Source: Artocarpus heterophyllus (Eukaryota > Streptophyta > Magnoliopsida > Rosales > Moraceae). From it: 64,000 nt of DNA. The position numbers and the translations under genes were made by a program. How positions within the stretch are numbered: the stretch's first letter is position 1; every line of letters starts with the position of its first letter. The stretch lies in assembly GCA_025403435.1 (NCBI GenBank), contig CM046345.1, positions 15,914,160 to 15,978,159 on the forward strand, given 5' to 3'. The notes below the pieces were generated by a model. The model worked only from the letters and a program-made list of their open reading frames with translations, had not been told where the DNA came from and ran no database searches. Shown here piece by piece: positions 49,601 through 60,598 of the stretch.

Positions 49601-52600
49601 AACATAATTTTTATAAAAATAAATAAACTGTGTAAAAAATATACAAGCGACGTCATCCTATCGTCAAATGTAATAAGTGAGTTGCAACAGATTTAATTAA
49701 ATTATGTATATGTATAAAAATAGTGAAAAAAGAATTTAATAAAGTAGATAATACAACATTAAGTTGGTGCAATTTAAGCAGAAAAAATATTAATTAATAT
49801 CAATTTTAAAATGAAATGATCATTCTACTAATATATTTTAGGAATGACTATTCCAACATTTTGGTAGAATAAAAATTCCGTAGGAATAACTATTCTTAAG
49901 TTTCTTTATCCAACCAAACATAAAAATAGCTATAAATTTTTGGAATTGTCATTTCATTCTTATGACTATTCCATCAAAGTATCTAGTGTCTTCTTCGCAT
50001 CTATTAACCTTAATCACGTGCTCTTTATGCCACGACTATCTTCTAAACTTGTACCTTTCTATTATGCTTTTGTAGCTTGTGTGCTTCTAGTTATTTGGAG
50101 CTAATAATTTTTCGGTCCAATCTATTTGTTCTTAATCATGTGCGCTACATGTTTTTAAACTCTGATTCTCCAACAAAACTGTCTTTGACCTTGACAGTTC
50201 TAGCCGTGAATAAAACATGTGCAAAGAATTTTTGATCAAAATCAGAGAAGCAATAAATACCATGTATTCCAAGTTGATCCCCATGCAGTCATCTAATTAG
50301 TATTTTTCCTTATAACCGCAACAACCATAGTTCTTTTAGAGCAAAAAAGGCCAAGAAATATAGATTGTACAGTTTTATATCGTCTGAAAATGGTCATAAG
50401 TAAGGACACCATTTTTCAACGGTACGAGATCTTTTAGAGTAAAATCCAAGAGTAAAATTGTGGGAACTTAGACCCAAAATAAACAATATCATACCAAATA
50501 CATGTGCGGATCCTTACAATAACAAAAAAAATTTAGATATAAAATGTATTCGAAACAATGAACGCTATGCCCACTGAAATTATCTGAAGCTCCCTCAAGT
50601 TCAACCAACATATTTGAATTTGAGTAGTCAATAAAAACAAAAATACGAATAGAACGAGATTAAAAACAATTTGAAGCAATCTATAGATCGCTTTTATCAT
50701 ACAAAATGAAAACAAAAAAGAGTACCAGACATGAGAATATATATATCAAACGACCAGTACGAAGAATCATATATATCGATCCAGAAGCACATCATACATT
50801 GTGTTTTTAAGCAAAATATAGATATTTTAAATGATTACTTATATTGCCACTTAAGTCCCATTAAATAAAAGCTGCCAAATCTGACAAGCTATCGATTAAG
50901 GCAGCCATAAAATGAAGCAACAAAAAGAAAATTAAAGAAAATCACACACACACACACAGAGAAAGAACATGTCCAATGTATGAAAGAAATATAGAAAAAG
51001 GTTAGCGAGACAAGATTTACTGTATATTTTTATTGTATATTTCTTATCCACTGAAACTTTTGCCGTTGAAACGGTCAAAAAGTTGTTAATCCACATCATA
51101 AAACTTATTATTATGTATCGTTCCCCTGATCTATAAATATCTACAACTTTACCTATTGGGGAAAAAGAATATGAAGGAAACAAGTTATAACAAATGAGTG
51201 ACGACTTTGAAATGTTTTAGAACACAGTTATCAATTACAATGAACATGGAGGTGGACATAATTAAATAGTAAAATATGTTAAACATCAAAAAGCTATCTT
51301 TGTTCCCCTTAAAATTATTAGTTATCTTCCCCAAATAAAACTGCAAGACATTCTACAATTTGCAAAATGAATGCTTGCTTGCGTTAAGGTTTTTATTTTT
51401 ATTTTTATTTTTATTTTTTATTTTTTATTTTACTTTATTAATTGAAATGAAGTGAGAAGATATTTTAAGACAATATTTAAATAGATTCTTCACATTTCGA
51501 AACAAAAAACGCTGTTATTTAGAAAGATATGATGATCAGCTATATATACTGACCATTTCAAGCGTAAATTTGACTAACCATACAAAATCACAACCTTGAT
51601 AAGTTTTACAAAACATAGAAAAGATTGACAAATTAAAGCTAATATTAAACTGAATAAGGGAGAAAGAAAGGACAAGAGAGTGACTTTTCAATGAAAGTAG
51701 CCTTATCCCCAGATTAAATATTGGAAAGCGTCAAAAAATATTACTCCGCTGTAACTTAACAAGTACAAAAATAATAATAATAATAATAATAATAATGTCA
51801 AGAGGTAAAAATGTATAATACCATTCTGAAGAAAAACGGACATACCTTATACATTCAAAACAAATGAGAGCATTAGAAGTTAAATAAACAAATATATAAT
51901 TGCTCTAAATATTTCCTTATGTACCACCATTTTCAAAACATTGCACGATGTTTGCTTTATGTCGTTTGAAACAGTCTCTATAACAATTTACGGTGCTCCC
52001 CACGCGGTCTACACAAAGTTGATGTGCTCTGATATTTGAAATTTCATTCCAAAAGCCAAAAACAATATAGCTTATGTGTGCATATTGGCTATATATATAT
52101 ATATATATATATATGTTACATAGCACTGAATTATATTACCAGTTTTTTAACTTAGGTTTTTAAGGTTTGATCTAGCCCGTCCAACTGTTTGATCAAGTTC
52201 CATCAATTAGTACTAACACACACACACTGAGATATATATTATTTATATGTACTAAAAAATAATGGGAAAGCTATATGATATTAATCCTTATCTTATATTT
52301 AAAAAAAAATCTTAAACCGATTGAGGAAGTGAGTTCACGCGAAATGCTTGAAATAGTACTCAAAAAAAAAAATAAATAAATAAAATAAAGGACCTTAGTA
52401 TAGATAGAATTCTATCTCTATTTTTGAAATTTTCCATTTTTGGAAAACAAACTCCTTTATGCTGTTAATAAACTATCTCTCTCATCCCCCTTTGGGGAAG
52501 TACTAAATAACTTGACGAAACAACGAACTAACCTGCATGAAAGTTATTACAATCAAAATCAACAGAAGCGACCCAAAAAAAAGGGAAATCAAAATGCAGT

Positions 52601-53194
52601 TTTTTTCACCGTTTATAATCTAATAAATCCGATTAATAAACCATAAAATAAAAAGGAAAAACAAATAAATATACACAGAAAATCGTGAGAAAATTCACTC
52701 AAAAACACCACAGCACAGAAGAAATCAACTAAAAATATAGCTACACAACTTCTAAATCGCATAAATAGAAACATCACAAGCAACCAGAAAGAGTAGAATT
52801 TTCCCAAGAAAATGAAACAGAAACCAGGACGGAACGGAAAGTCACAACGATAATTCACGCGGAAGAAATCAACTAAACTAACTACGAGGCTAGAAAAATC
52901 GCACAAGTAATACCTAGAATTTTCTCAAGAAAATGAAATAGAAAATTAGCAGTAGAGAAAGAAAGGAAAAGAAAGTAAAGGAAAGGAAAGGAAAACGAAA
53001 TTATCATACCACGAATTGGAGGAGTATTCGAAGAGCTTGCCTTTGGTGGAGAAGACGATGAGAGCGACCTCGGCATCGCAGAGAACGGAGATCTCGTGTG
53101 CTTTCTTGAGCAATCCGGAGCGCCTCTTCGAGAATGTCACCTGCCGGTTGATCTTGTTCTCGATCCTCTTCAGCTGCACTCTTCCTCTCCCCAT
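46672..53194 (-). CDS. FRUITFULL-clade MIKC MADS-box transcription factor, 8 exons, intact
   Basis: The predicted protein is 245 aa. Exons: 53194-53010, 48641-48563, 48053-47989, 47887-47788, 47696-47655, 47554-47513, 47004-46892, 46783-46672, with lengths 185, 79, 65, 100, 42, 42, 113 and 112 nt. All introns have GT...AG ends, frames join, and it stops at TAG 46672. The MADS domain is residues 1-61 ([20 protein letters not shown] ... [15 protein letters not shown]), for DNA binding at CArG boxes and dimerisation. The I region follows with [18 protein letters not shown]. The K domain is about residues 89-172 ([32 protein letters not shown]). The C-terminus ends [11 protein letters not shown], the FUL motif; there is no AP1-type farnesylation box, so this is FUL and not AP1. 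FUL proteins act in floral transition, meristem identity and fruit patterning. Exon sizes match the AP1/FUL family. No lesion seen. Confidence 0.93.
47063..47165. repeat. Possible MITE-like copy within intron 6 of the FUL-like gene
   Basis: Shares AAAACAGTATAGCAT and AACTGTTTTTTGCTTTATAA with the family and ends ATTTGCCAAACGG. Diverged; ends uncertain. Confidence 0.3.
48642..53009 (-). other. Large first intron of the FUL-like gene
   Basis: 4.37 kb, by far the longest intron. First introns of AP1/FUL/VRN1-type genes are known to carry control elements. It is AT-rich with a TTTTTA minisatellite at 51390-51432, (ATA)n at 51770-51796 and (AT)n at 52090-52114. A stretch at about 49840-49985 with GGAATGACTATTCC-type palindromes may be a small inserted element. 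No coding sequence or retroelement was found inside. Confidence 0.75.
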
Positions 53195-53412
53195 AATTTT
53201 CCCACCACCAAAATTTTCCCAGAAAATTTATCTCGCCGAGAAAGAGAGATGAAAACAAAAAAGACAAATAACTTTCTCTTCCCCCTTCAATGCTTAAAGA
53301 GCAATATTATAATATATATATATATACACACACACATACACATATATATTATTATTATTTTTCTTATTGTTCTTGTGTTATGTTAAGGATATTTTTGGGC
53401 GACAATAATATG

Positions 53413-53422
53413 TATTTATATA
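53413..53422 (-). promoter_or_regulatory. TATA box of the FUL-like gene
   Basis: TATATAAATA on the minus strand, about 220 bp upstream of the ATG. A start roughly 30 bp downstream gives a leader of about 190 nt, which contains an (AT)n(AC)n microsatellite at about 53311-53337. No canonical CC(A/T)6GG box was found close by. Confidence 0.5.
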
Positions 53423-54012
53423 GAAACTTGGAAACCGCCCGTGGACGAGATAGGGCGGTATTGAACAACCGGAGCGGTTTGGTCTAAAACGTTGTCGATT
53501 TCTGATTGGCTGGGACCACTGTAATCGGCTTTTGTATGTGATGTGCTATCACTTGAGGCCACACAACTTTTCTTGACTCCGGCTTTTTCTTTTTTTCTTT
53601 TTTCTTTTTCTTTTGTTTTTTCTTTTCTTTTCCTGTTTTTGGCTTCTTATGGGTTGTACGGAGTGGAAGGTTTTTCTTTTCTTTCTCTCTTTCTTCTTTT
53701 TTTTTTTTTTTTGTTGCTCTAGAAAATTCGGGAACATATATATTCATATACAATATATGTAACTTTGATGTACAGTTTTTTTAGTTGATGCCAATAATGA
53801 CAATAGAGAGGATTAATCACAAAAATTATTCTTAAATTATAATCTTTTGTAACACTATGTCCTCCAAATATAAAACGTAACATACGTCTCCTACAAATTA
53901 TAAAAAATTAACCAAAAAAACTCTTTTGTTAGATTGTTAATGAAACTAGGAAATAATTAAGATTTGATACATAATATAAAAGTATTTTGATTACTCTATC
54001 ATGTCTAATTAA
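53423..54012. other. Upstream flank of the FUL-like gene
   Basis: Contains a long pyrimidine-rich tract (about 53580-53712) that yields a spurious lysine-rich frame on the other strand. Presumably proximal promoter; no distinct sites identified. Confidence 0.4.
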
Positions 54013-54155
54013 GTGTTTAAAAAGTATAGTTAGAACTTAAACTTTTGAACTGAAAACTATAGCATGTTGAGCTTTATACTATAGTTTATTTTTTATAAAT
54101 CACTCTAACATATGAGAACTTTAAATTATAGCAACTAAAAATCTTGGTTAGAATA
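54013..54155. repeat. MITE-like dispersed repeat next to a Copia fragment
   Basis: Starts GTGTTTAAAAAGTATAGTTA, a close match to the terminal repeat of the copy at 2249-2405. The core has ACATATGAGAACTTTAAATT. Its right end is cut or masked where Copia coding sequence begins. Confidence 0.5.
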
Positions 54156-54816
54156 GTGCCATATGTTGATGACATATTACTCATTGGAAATGATATCACT
54201 ACTCTACAAAATGTTAAATCATGGTTAGGGAATTGTTTCTCAATGAAAGACTTAGGTGAAGGTACCTATATTCTAGGCATTAAGATCTATAGGGATAGAT
54301 CTAAGAGGCTTATTGGCCTAAGTCAAAGTACATACATTGACAAGGCATTGAAAAGGTTTAGTATGCAAGATTCCAAGAGGGAATTCTTGCCAATGACACA
54401 TGGAATTAGTCTCAGCAAGACTCAATGTCCAATGACACAGGATGAGCGAGACCGCATGAATAAGTTTCCATATGCTTCTGCCATTGGATCTATCATGTAT
54501 GCAATATTATGTACTCGACTTGATGTCTCATATGCCTTAAGCATAACCAGTAGATACCAATAAGATCCAGGTGAAAGTTACTGGACAACAGTCAAGAATA
54601 TCTTTAAATATTTGAGCAAAACTGAGGATGCATTCTTGTTATATAGAGGAAAGGAAGATTAGCTTGTTGTAAATGGTTACACAGATGCCAGCTTCCAATC
54701 TCACAAGGATGACTTTCGATCGTAGTCAGGTTATGTGTTCTGTTTGAATGGAGGTGCAATGAGTTGGAGAAGTTCAAAGCAAGACACCGTTGCTGATTCT
54801 ATAACAGAAGCTGAGT
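54156..54816 (+). pseudogene. Copia pol fragment (reverse transcriptase end and RNase H), different lineage
   Basis: Translates as [66 protein letters not shown] and, after stops, NGYTDASFQSHKDD, GAMSWRSSKQDTVADS and EAEY. The YVDD box and connection region are clear. Its sequence differs from the main Copia family here (for example LYRGKED versus VYSGEDL), so it is another Copia lineage. Both ends are truncated and internal stops are present. Confidence 0.85.
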
Positions 54817-55221
54817 ATAGATTGGCTTGTCGACCAAACGATAATCTGATCACGCGTTTTTACGCATTTTTATCAGATATCGATCTAGATTCAAATTTTT
54901 GAGGCCTTATCTGACAAGGACCAACCTGAGGACAAAATCTATAAATAGGGAGTAAGACTCATAAGTTATTGAGATTATCTAAGAGATCAAGAGTGAGCAC
55001 TCTATTCTGTGAGTCTTTGAAACACCCATGAGTGCTATTGTTCACAGATTACAAACATTAGTTCTAGGTTTTCTCAATTGGTTGGAATGAGAGTCACTTA
55101 GAAGAGCTGTACGACGTGCGCCTACACACACTCCTATCGTGGATAAAGAATAGCAAAGAAGACCAGTTGGTTAAGGCTCTTTTGAAACGTTCTTCTCTAC
55201 ACTGATCATGGGAGTTCTTCG
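54817..55221 (+). mobile_element. 3' part of a Copia LTR, truncated, cut by the next LTR
   Basis: Matches the downstream portion of the LTRs at 9928 and 55222, including TATAAATA at 54940-54947 and GAGAATAGCAAAGAAGACCA-like sequence. It stops at GGGAGTTCTTCG, where the next LTR starts; the intact family continues with GCATTTAAAGG. The right remainder would lie beyond the inserted element. Confidence 0.8.
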
Positions 55222-57229
55222 TGTTAGACATGTATGCCTTAAGGAGTAAAAATGTAATAAGTTTTTGGAGACATTTTTATCAATAAAGAATTTATTTATT
55301 GTTTATATACGAAATCTTGTCCTTTTTATGTTTATATTTGTTGAATGTATATTAAGCAAACAATAGTCTGAAACTGTCAGTCTAAACCTTTAAGAATTTG
55401 GCATATGATGGACAGATTATACGGAAGACATGATTCTTAAGGTGGCGGTCTAAATCATAAGATTCACAATCGAGGGAATAAAGTTGGGCGCTTTATTCAT
55501 GTAAAGATTGTTATATTGTCTATATCCCTATTAGGAGATGATTTGTCTTGACTATCGGAGGTGGACTCTATGAATAGAAACATTGACAGATTGTCATTGG
55601 TGACGATGTGTTGGACGGAACATAAAGTGAATTGATTTAGATTAATAATTCTGTCTCGACAAATCGATTCACTTTAGACAATCATTTGTATTGTGTCTTA
55701 ATCTTGAGATAAATAGTGGGTCCGTTGTCTTGACTTGTGTCTTTTGATGTACCAAAGGGTGACACCCACGTCTTAATAGTAGTATGCATGCCGATACGTT
55801 AGAGGCGTGACTCTTGATAGCGTAGACCTGTTATTCATAGATATGAAATCCATAGCTCCTCTTTAGGAGTAGTGATATCCTCTTATATGAGTTATCCTGT
55901 AATTGAAAAACTAGAGCACTCAACTATTTGGATACATAGGTGTAACTGAATGGTATACTGTCTTTAGATGGTAAGTTTTTTGATGGTGAGATAATGGAAC
56001 GTAAGATAAAAATAATCGGGAAGGTAAGACAGAGCTTGTCCTTAAGCCGGTTATGGATAATCCTATGAGGATATGATACATTATGATATGTCATGGAGAC
56101 TTAGCTATACGGGCTTCGTGATTCTATGTAGTTTGAGAGTACAGCTCCAAGCTTTTAGTGGAGTAGCGTTGGAGTTGATAATTATGAAATGTATATCTGG
56201 GATATTAGGTTTCGTAATTATCAGGAGCTTAAACTATATAGGTCCATTTGGTCCCCTTTGTTAGCTCACAACTTCCTGTAACGATACGACGTGTTTTTTC
56301 AATAATTGATGGCTTATGTCAGATTTATTAGATTGGTTGAAATTTGAAAGAATCAAACAATTCATGTCTGTTTATCAGTTGAATTAATTTTGTGATAAAA
56401 TTAATTCAAGATAAACTTGTTGAATTATTGGGATCGGATAATTCTTGTCTGTTTATCGGTTGATTTAATTTTGAATAAATTAAATCAAGATAAACTTGTA
56501 GAATTATTAGGAATTCATTTATTTTTCTAGAGATTATCTAGATAAAGTTATTTTAATTAGATAACTTCTCTATTGGGTTATTTGAAATAAAATTGAGACT
56601 TTATTCTATATAATCTTGGGTGGAAAATAAAAGATTCGCTGAGATTTTTTTTGATAGTTCGGCATGCCAATCCTCAAGTTTGGCCTACCGGTTGGTTAAG
56701 TTCGGCCTGTCGATTAGGCAAATTACCCTGCCGATACGCGGAACAAAGATCACACATTTTTACGCATATTTCATCAGATATTGATCTGAATTTGATTTTG
56801 ATTCGAATTTTTGAGACCCTATCTGATAAGGACTGACCCTAGACCCAACCTCTATAAATAGGGAGTGAGTCTCATAAGTTATTCAGATCAATTGAAAGAT
56901 TAAGAGTGATACTTTCTAAGAGCTCTTGTTCACAAATCATGAACACTAGCTTTGGGTTTTCTCAATTGGTTGGAAGGAGAGTCACTTGGAGGAAGAGCTG
57001 TACGTGTGAGCCCACACTCACTCCGATCGTGGATAGAGAATAGCAAAGAAGACCAGTTGGTTGAGGTTGTTCTAAAACGTTACTTCTCTTTACAGATTGC
57101 GGGAGTTCTTCGGCATTTAAAGGTTAGTAAGATCTAGTTAATTTATGCACATGGCATGTCAAACTTGTGTTTTAGAAAATACTCTGATATAAAATTTTTA
57201 AAATTCTGTTGCATACTATTTTTTCAATA
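55222..57229 (+). mobile_element. 5' LTR of a plus-strand Copia element
   Basis: 2008 bp, starting TGTTAGACATGTATGCC and ending CTATTTTTTCAATA, immediately followed by a primer-binding site, which makes it a 5' LTR. TATA box TATAAATA at 56853-56860. A degraded set of TTCGGC/GGCC palindromes lies at about 56655-56740. Confidence 0.9.
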
Positions 57230-57231
57230 AT

Positions 57232-57244
57232 TGGTATCAGAGCC
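57232..57244 (+). other. Primer-binding site
   Basis: TGGTATCAGAGCC, the perfect complement expected for the 3' end of plant initiator Met tRNA, two bases after the LTR. Confidence 0.92.
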
Positions 57245-58551
57245 ATAATTTTTACATAAATTTACGAGTTTGTGATTATACTATATGTATACATTTTGTG
57301 ATCTTAATCTCTCCTATGCTTAAATTTAATTTTATAGAGAGTTGGCACTTTAGGTCTCTTTATATTTTTATGTTGTCATGAATTATGTGGTGAATATTTA
57401 TTAATTAATTATGGTTGATTAAATGGTTATTTAATTATTTATTAATTAATTACTTTATACCGGTTATGGTTCCTTAGAGGTTAGAATATGTATCTAGGTT
57501 TTTCATGTAATTAGATGGTGGACTATCATCTCCGTATAGGAATTATTATTTAATTTTAAATTTGTAAAAATTTTGTAATTAAATAATTATTCGGAGAAGA
57601 CGGATCTAGAAGGTGGATCTAGAAGATAGATGATGGCGCTCCCAAGTATTTCTTGTGTCTCTAATTTTATGTTTTTGAATTGTTGAAAATAAAATTGATA
57701 AATTACATTAAAAATTATATTTTCTGAAAAGAGTGATTTCTGCTCGGTCGGCATGCCGAACCATCCAGTTCGGCAGGCCGAACGTGAGGTTCGGTAGGCC
57801 GACAGTGGGAAAAAATTAGGTGGCTCTGGCAGCAGGCCGAACTTCTAGTTTGGCAGGCCAATCTGTCATAAATCGATAGGCCGATGGGTCATGACCGGCA
57901 GGCCAATCACCCAAATCGGCTTGCCGACAGAGAGTTGGAAATTTTTTCGAAAAAGGTGCAATTTTTCAATGTAGTTTTAATTTTATTTTTGGGACAATTC
58001 TGAGAAACATTAAATTTGGATATGACTAAAAATATGAAGTATTTGATTCATATGGGATTGAAGACTTGAAGATGGACATTACTTGAAGAGGAATATAACC
58101 TGAGAATTCAATGATGAAGAGTCGATAATATGTTTCGATTATTCCCTTGTAATCTTTGGTTTCTATTATCTATAGTGGAACCATAATATTACGGTTATTT
58201 ATTATTTTTCTTGTAGCTTTGCTTGTCTGTATTATAATATCATTTGCCATGTATATTGATAACATGTCATATAGAATAGGGAGTGCCGCTCATATTAAAA
58301 TTGTTCATGCATGTTCTTAAAATAAAACCTTGATTTCAAAAGATTGAGCGGGAGAAGGTTTTCGAAGAGAAGACTTACGGCCTCTATCGTTGGTCCATAG
58401 GAAGAACATGGTGGTCTCAATCCTTAGGAAGGGATTTCTATCATGTACCAGATTGGATCTCTGAGAGAATAAGGTATTTTAGCATGATTTATGGTTGCAC
58501 ACCCCTAGGTGGTGATTATAAATCATGGATAAAATATTGAAACGATGGTTA
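57245..58551 (+). mobile_element. Untranslated leader of the plus-strand Copia element, truncated by insertion
   Basis: 1.3 kb of AT-rich leader with no long frame. Contains the palindrome array at 57748-57927. Ends where a minus-strand element is inserted (58552), before the expected gag start about 1.5 kb from the LTR. Confidence 0.8.
57748..57927 (+). repeat. GC-rich palindrome array (about 8 units) in the Copia leader
   Basis: Units spaced about 17-30 bp, from TCGGCATGCCGA (57748-57759) and TTCGGCAGGCCGAA (57769-57782) through imperfect versions (GGTAGGCCGA, TTTGGCAGGCCAA, GATAGGCCGAT, CCGGCAGGCCAAT) to TCGGCTTGCCGA (57916-57927). Very different in composition from the surrounding AT-rich leader. 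Confidence 0.85.
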
Positions 58552-60584
58552 TGTTGGAAACAAAGTGCGCAGCGGAATTTTAAAAATTTTTCATCAGAGT
58601 ATTTTCCAAAACACAAGTTTGACATGTTATATGTATAAATTAAACAGATCTTACTAACCTCAGTATGCCGAAGAACCTCCGCGACCTGTGTAGAGAAGTA
58701 ACGTTCCAGAAGAGCCTCAACCAACTGGTCTTCTTTGCTATTCTCTATCCACAACCGGAGTGAGTGTGGGCTCACACGTACAGCTCTTCCACCGGTGACT
58801 CTCCTTCCGACCAATAGAGAGAACCCAAAGCTAGTGTTCGTGATTTGTGAACAAAAGCTCTCAGGGAGTTTTCAGATGCTCACTAGAAGAGTATCACTCT
58901 TAATCTCTCAAATTGATCTGAGTAAATCATTAGACTCACTCCCTTTTTATACCTATTGGTCCTTGGGGTCAGTCCATATCAGATTAGGTCTCAAAAATCG
59001 AAATTGAATCAAGTTCGGATCAATATCTGATAAGATACGCGTGAAAAACGCGTAATCTTAGCTGTCGCGGTCGGCATGCCGAACTGTGAGATAGGCAGGC
59101 CGAACTGGCCAGTTCGGCAGGCCGAACACGTCATCCGGCATGCCGAACTGCCGAGAAAAAATCTCCGCGAATCTTTTATTTTCCACCCGAGATTCTAAAG
59201 GATAAAGTCTCAGTTTTGATTCAAATAGCCCAATAGAAAAGATATCTGATCAAAACAAACTTTATCAAGATAATCTCTAAGAAAATAAATCAATTCACAA
59301 TAATTCTACAAGTTTATCTTGTTCTAATTGTCCAAAATTAAAACAACCGATAAACAGACAAGAATTATCCGAACGCCATAATTCAACAAGTTCATCTTGA
59401 ACTAATTTCTTATATAATTAATTCAACCGATAAACAGACATGAATTATTTGATTCTTATAAATTTTAAACCAATCTGATAAATCCGACATAAGTCACCAA
59501 TTATTGGAAAAGCACGCCGTGTCGTTACAGGATTTTGTGAGCTAGCAAAGGGGACCAAAATGGACCTATAAAGTTCAAGCTCATGATAACTATGAAACCC
59601 AATATCCCAGATATACATTTCACAATTATCAACTCCAACGCTACTCCACTAAAAGCTTGGAGCTGCACTCTCGAACTTTATAGAATTACGAAGCTCGTGT
59701 AGCTAAGTCTCCATGACATATCATAGTGTATCGCATCCCCATATGATCATCCATAATCGGCTTAAGGACAAGTTCTGTCTTACCTTCCCGATTATTTTTA
59801 TCTTACGTTCCATTGTCTCACCATTAGAAAACTTACCATCCAAAGATAGTATACCATTCGGTTACACCTATGTATCCAAATGGTTGAGCGCTCCAGTTTT
59901 CCAATTACAGGACAACGCATATAAGAGGATATCATTACTCCTAAAGAGGAGCTATGGATTCCATATCTATGAATAACAAGTCTACGCTACCAAGAGTCAT
60001 GCCTCCAACGTACCGGCATGCATGCCACTATAGAGATGTGGGAGTCACCCATTGGTACATCAAAAGACACAAGTCGAGACAACGGGCCCATTATTCATCT
60101 CAGGATTAAGATACAATACAAATGATTGTCTAAAGTGAATCGATTTGACAAGACAGAATTATTAATCCAAATCAATTCACTTTATGTCCCGATCCAACAC
60201 ATCGTCACCTATGACAACGCGCCAATGTTTCTATTCACGGAGTCCAACTCCGATGGCTAAGACAAACCATCTCCCAAAAGGGATATAGACAACATAACAA
60301 TCTTTACATGAATAAAGCGCCCAACTTTATTCCCTCGATTGCGGATCATATATTTTAGACCATCACCTTAAGAGTCGTGTCTACCGCATAATCATCCCAT
60401 CATATGCCCAACTCTTAAGGTTTAGACTGACAGTCTCAGACTACTGTTTGCTTATCATACATTCAACAAATATGAACGTAAAGAGGACAATATTTGGTAT
60501 ATATAAATGAATAAATTCTTTATTGATAAAAATGTCTCCAAAAACGTATTACATTTTTACTCCTTAGAGCATACATGTCTAACA
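58552..60584 (-). mobile_element. 3' LTR of the young minus-strand Copia element
   Basis: 2033 bp, TGTTGGAAACAAAG to CATGTCTAACA, with inverted ends TGTTRG/CYAACA. Joined to the polypurine tract and stop of an intact gag-pol. TATA box (TATAAAAA in element sense) at 58944-58951. Inserted in the leader of the plus-strand element; the left 5 bp flank is GGTTA, and its partner is outside the window. Confidence 0.92.
59071..59147 (-). repeat. Palindrome array in the LTR, upstream of the TATA box
   Basis: Four units: TCGGCATGCCGA at 59071-59082, ATAGGCAGGCCGAA at 59091-59104, TTCGGCAGGCCGAA at 59113-59126, TCCGGCATGCCGAA at 59134-59147. Regular spacing of 20-22 bp. In element sense it lies about 120-200 bp upstream of the TATA box, in U3. 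Confidence 0.85.
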
Positions 60585-60598
60585 ATCTCCCACTTGCA
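60585..60598 (-). other. Polypurine tract of the young Copia element
   Basis: In element sense a GCAAGTGGGAGAT run directly next to the 3' LTR; overlaps the end of the coding frame region. Confidence 0.8.

Noticed and set aside
53484..53753. Lysine-rich 89-codon minus-strand protein
   Set aside because: Translation of a long pyrimidine/purine tract; low complexity only.
54144..54563. Stand-alone 139-codon gene
   Set aside because: It is the reverse-transcriptase/connection part of a truncated Copia fragment that continues past the stop at 54561.
57232..57244. Possible tRNA gene because of initiator-Met-tRNA sequence
   Set aside because: Only the 13 nt complement of the tRNA 3' end is present, next to an LTR: a primer-binding site.
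57748..57927. CRISPR array
   Set aside because: Repeats are short, palindromic and imperfect, with irregular spacing, in a plant retrotransposon leader.
58479..58814. 111-codon minus-strand frame resembling frames at 11648 and 56952
   Set aside because: All three lie in the same part of related Copia LTRs; the similarity is that of the repeat, not of a protein gene.
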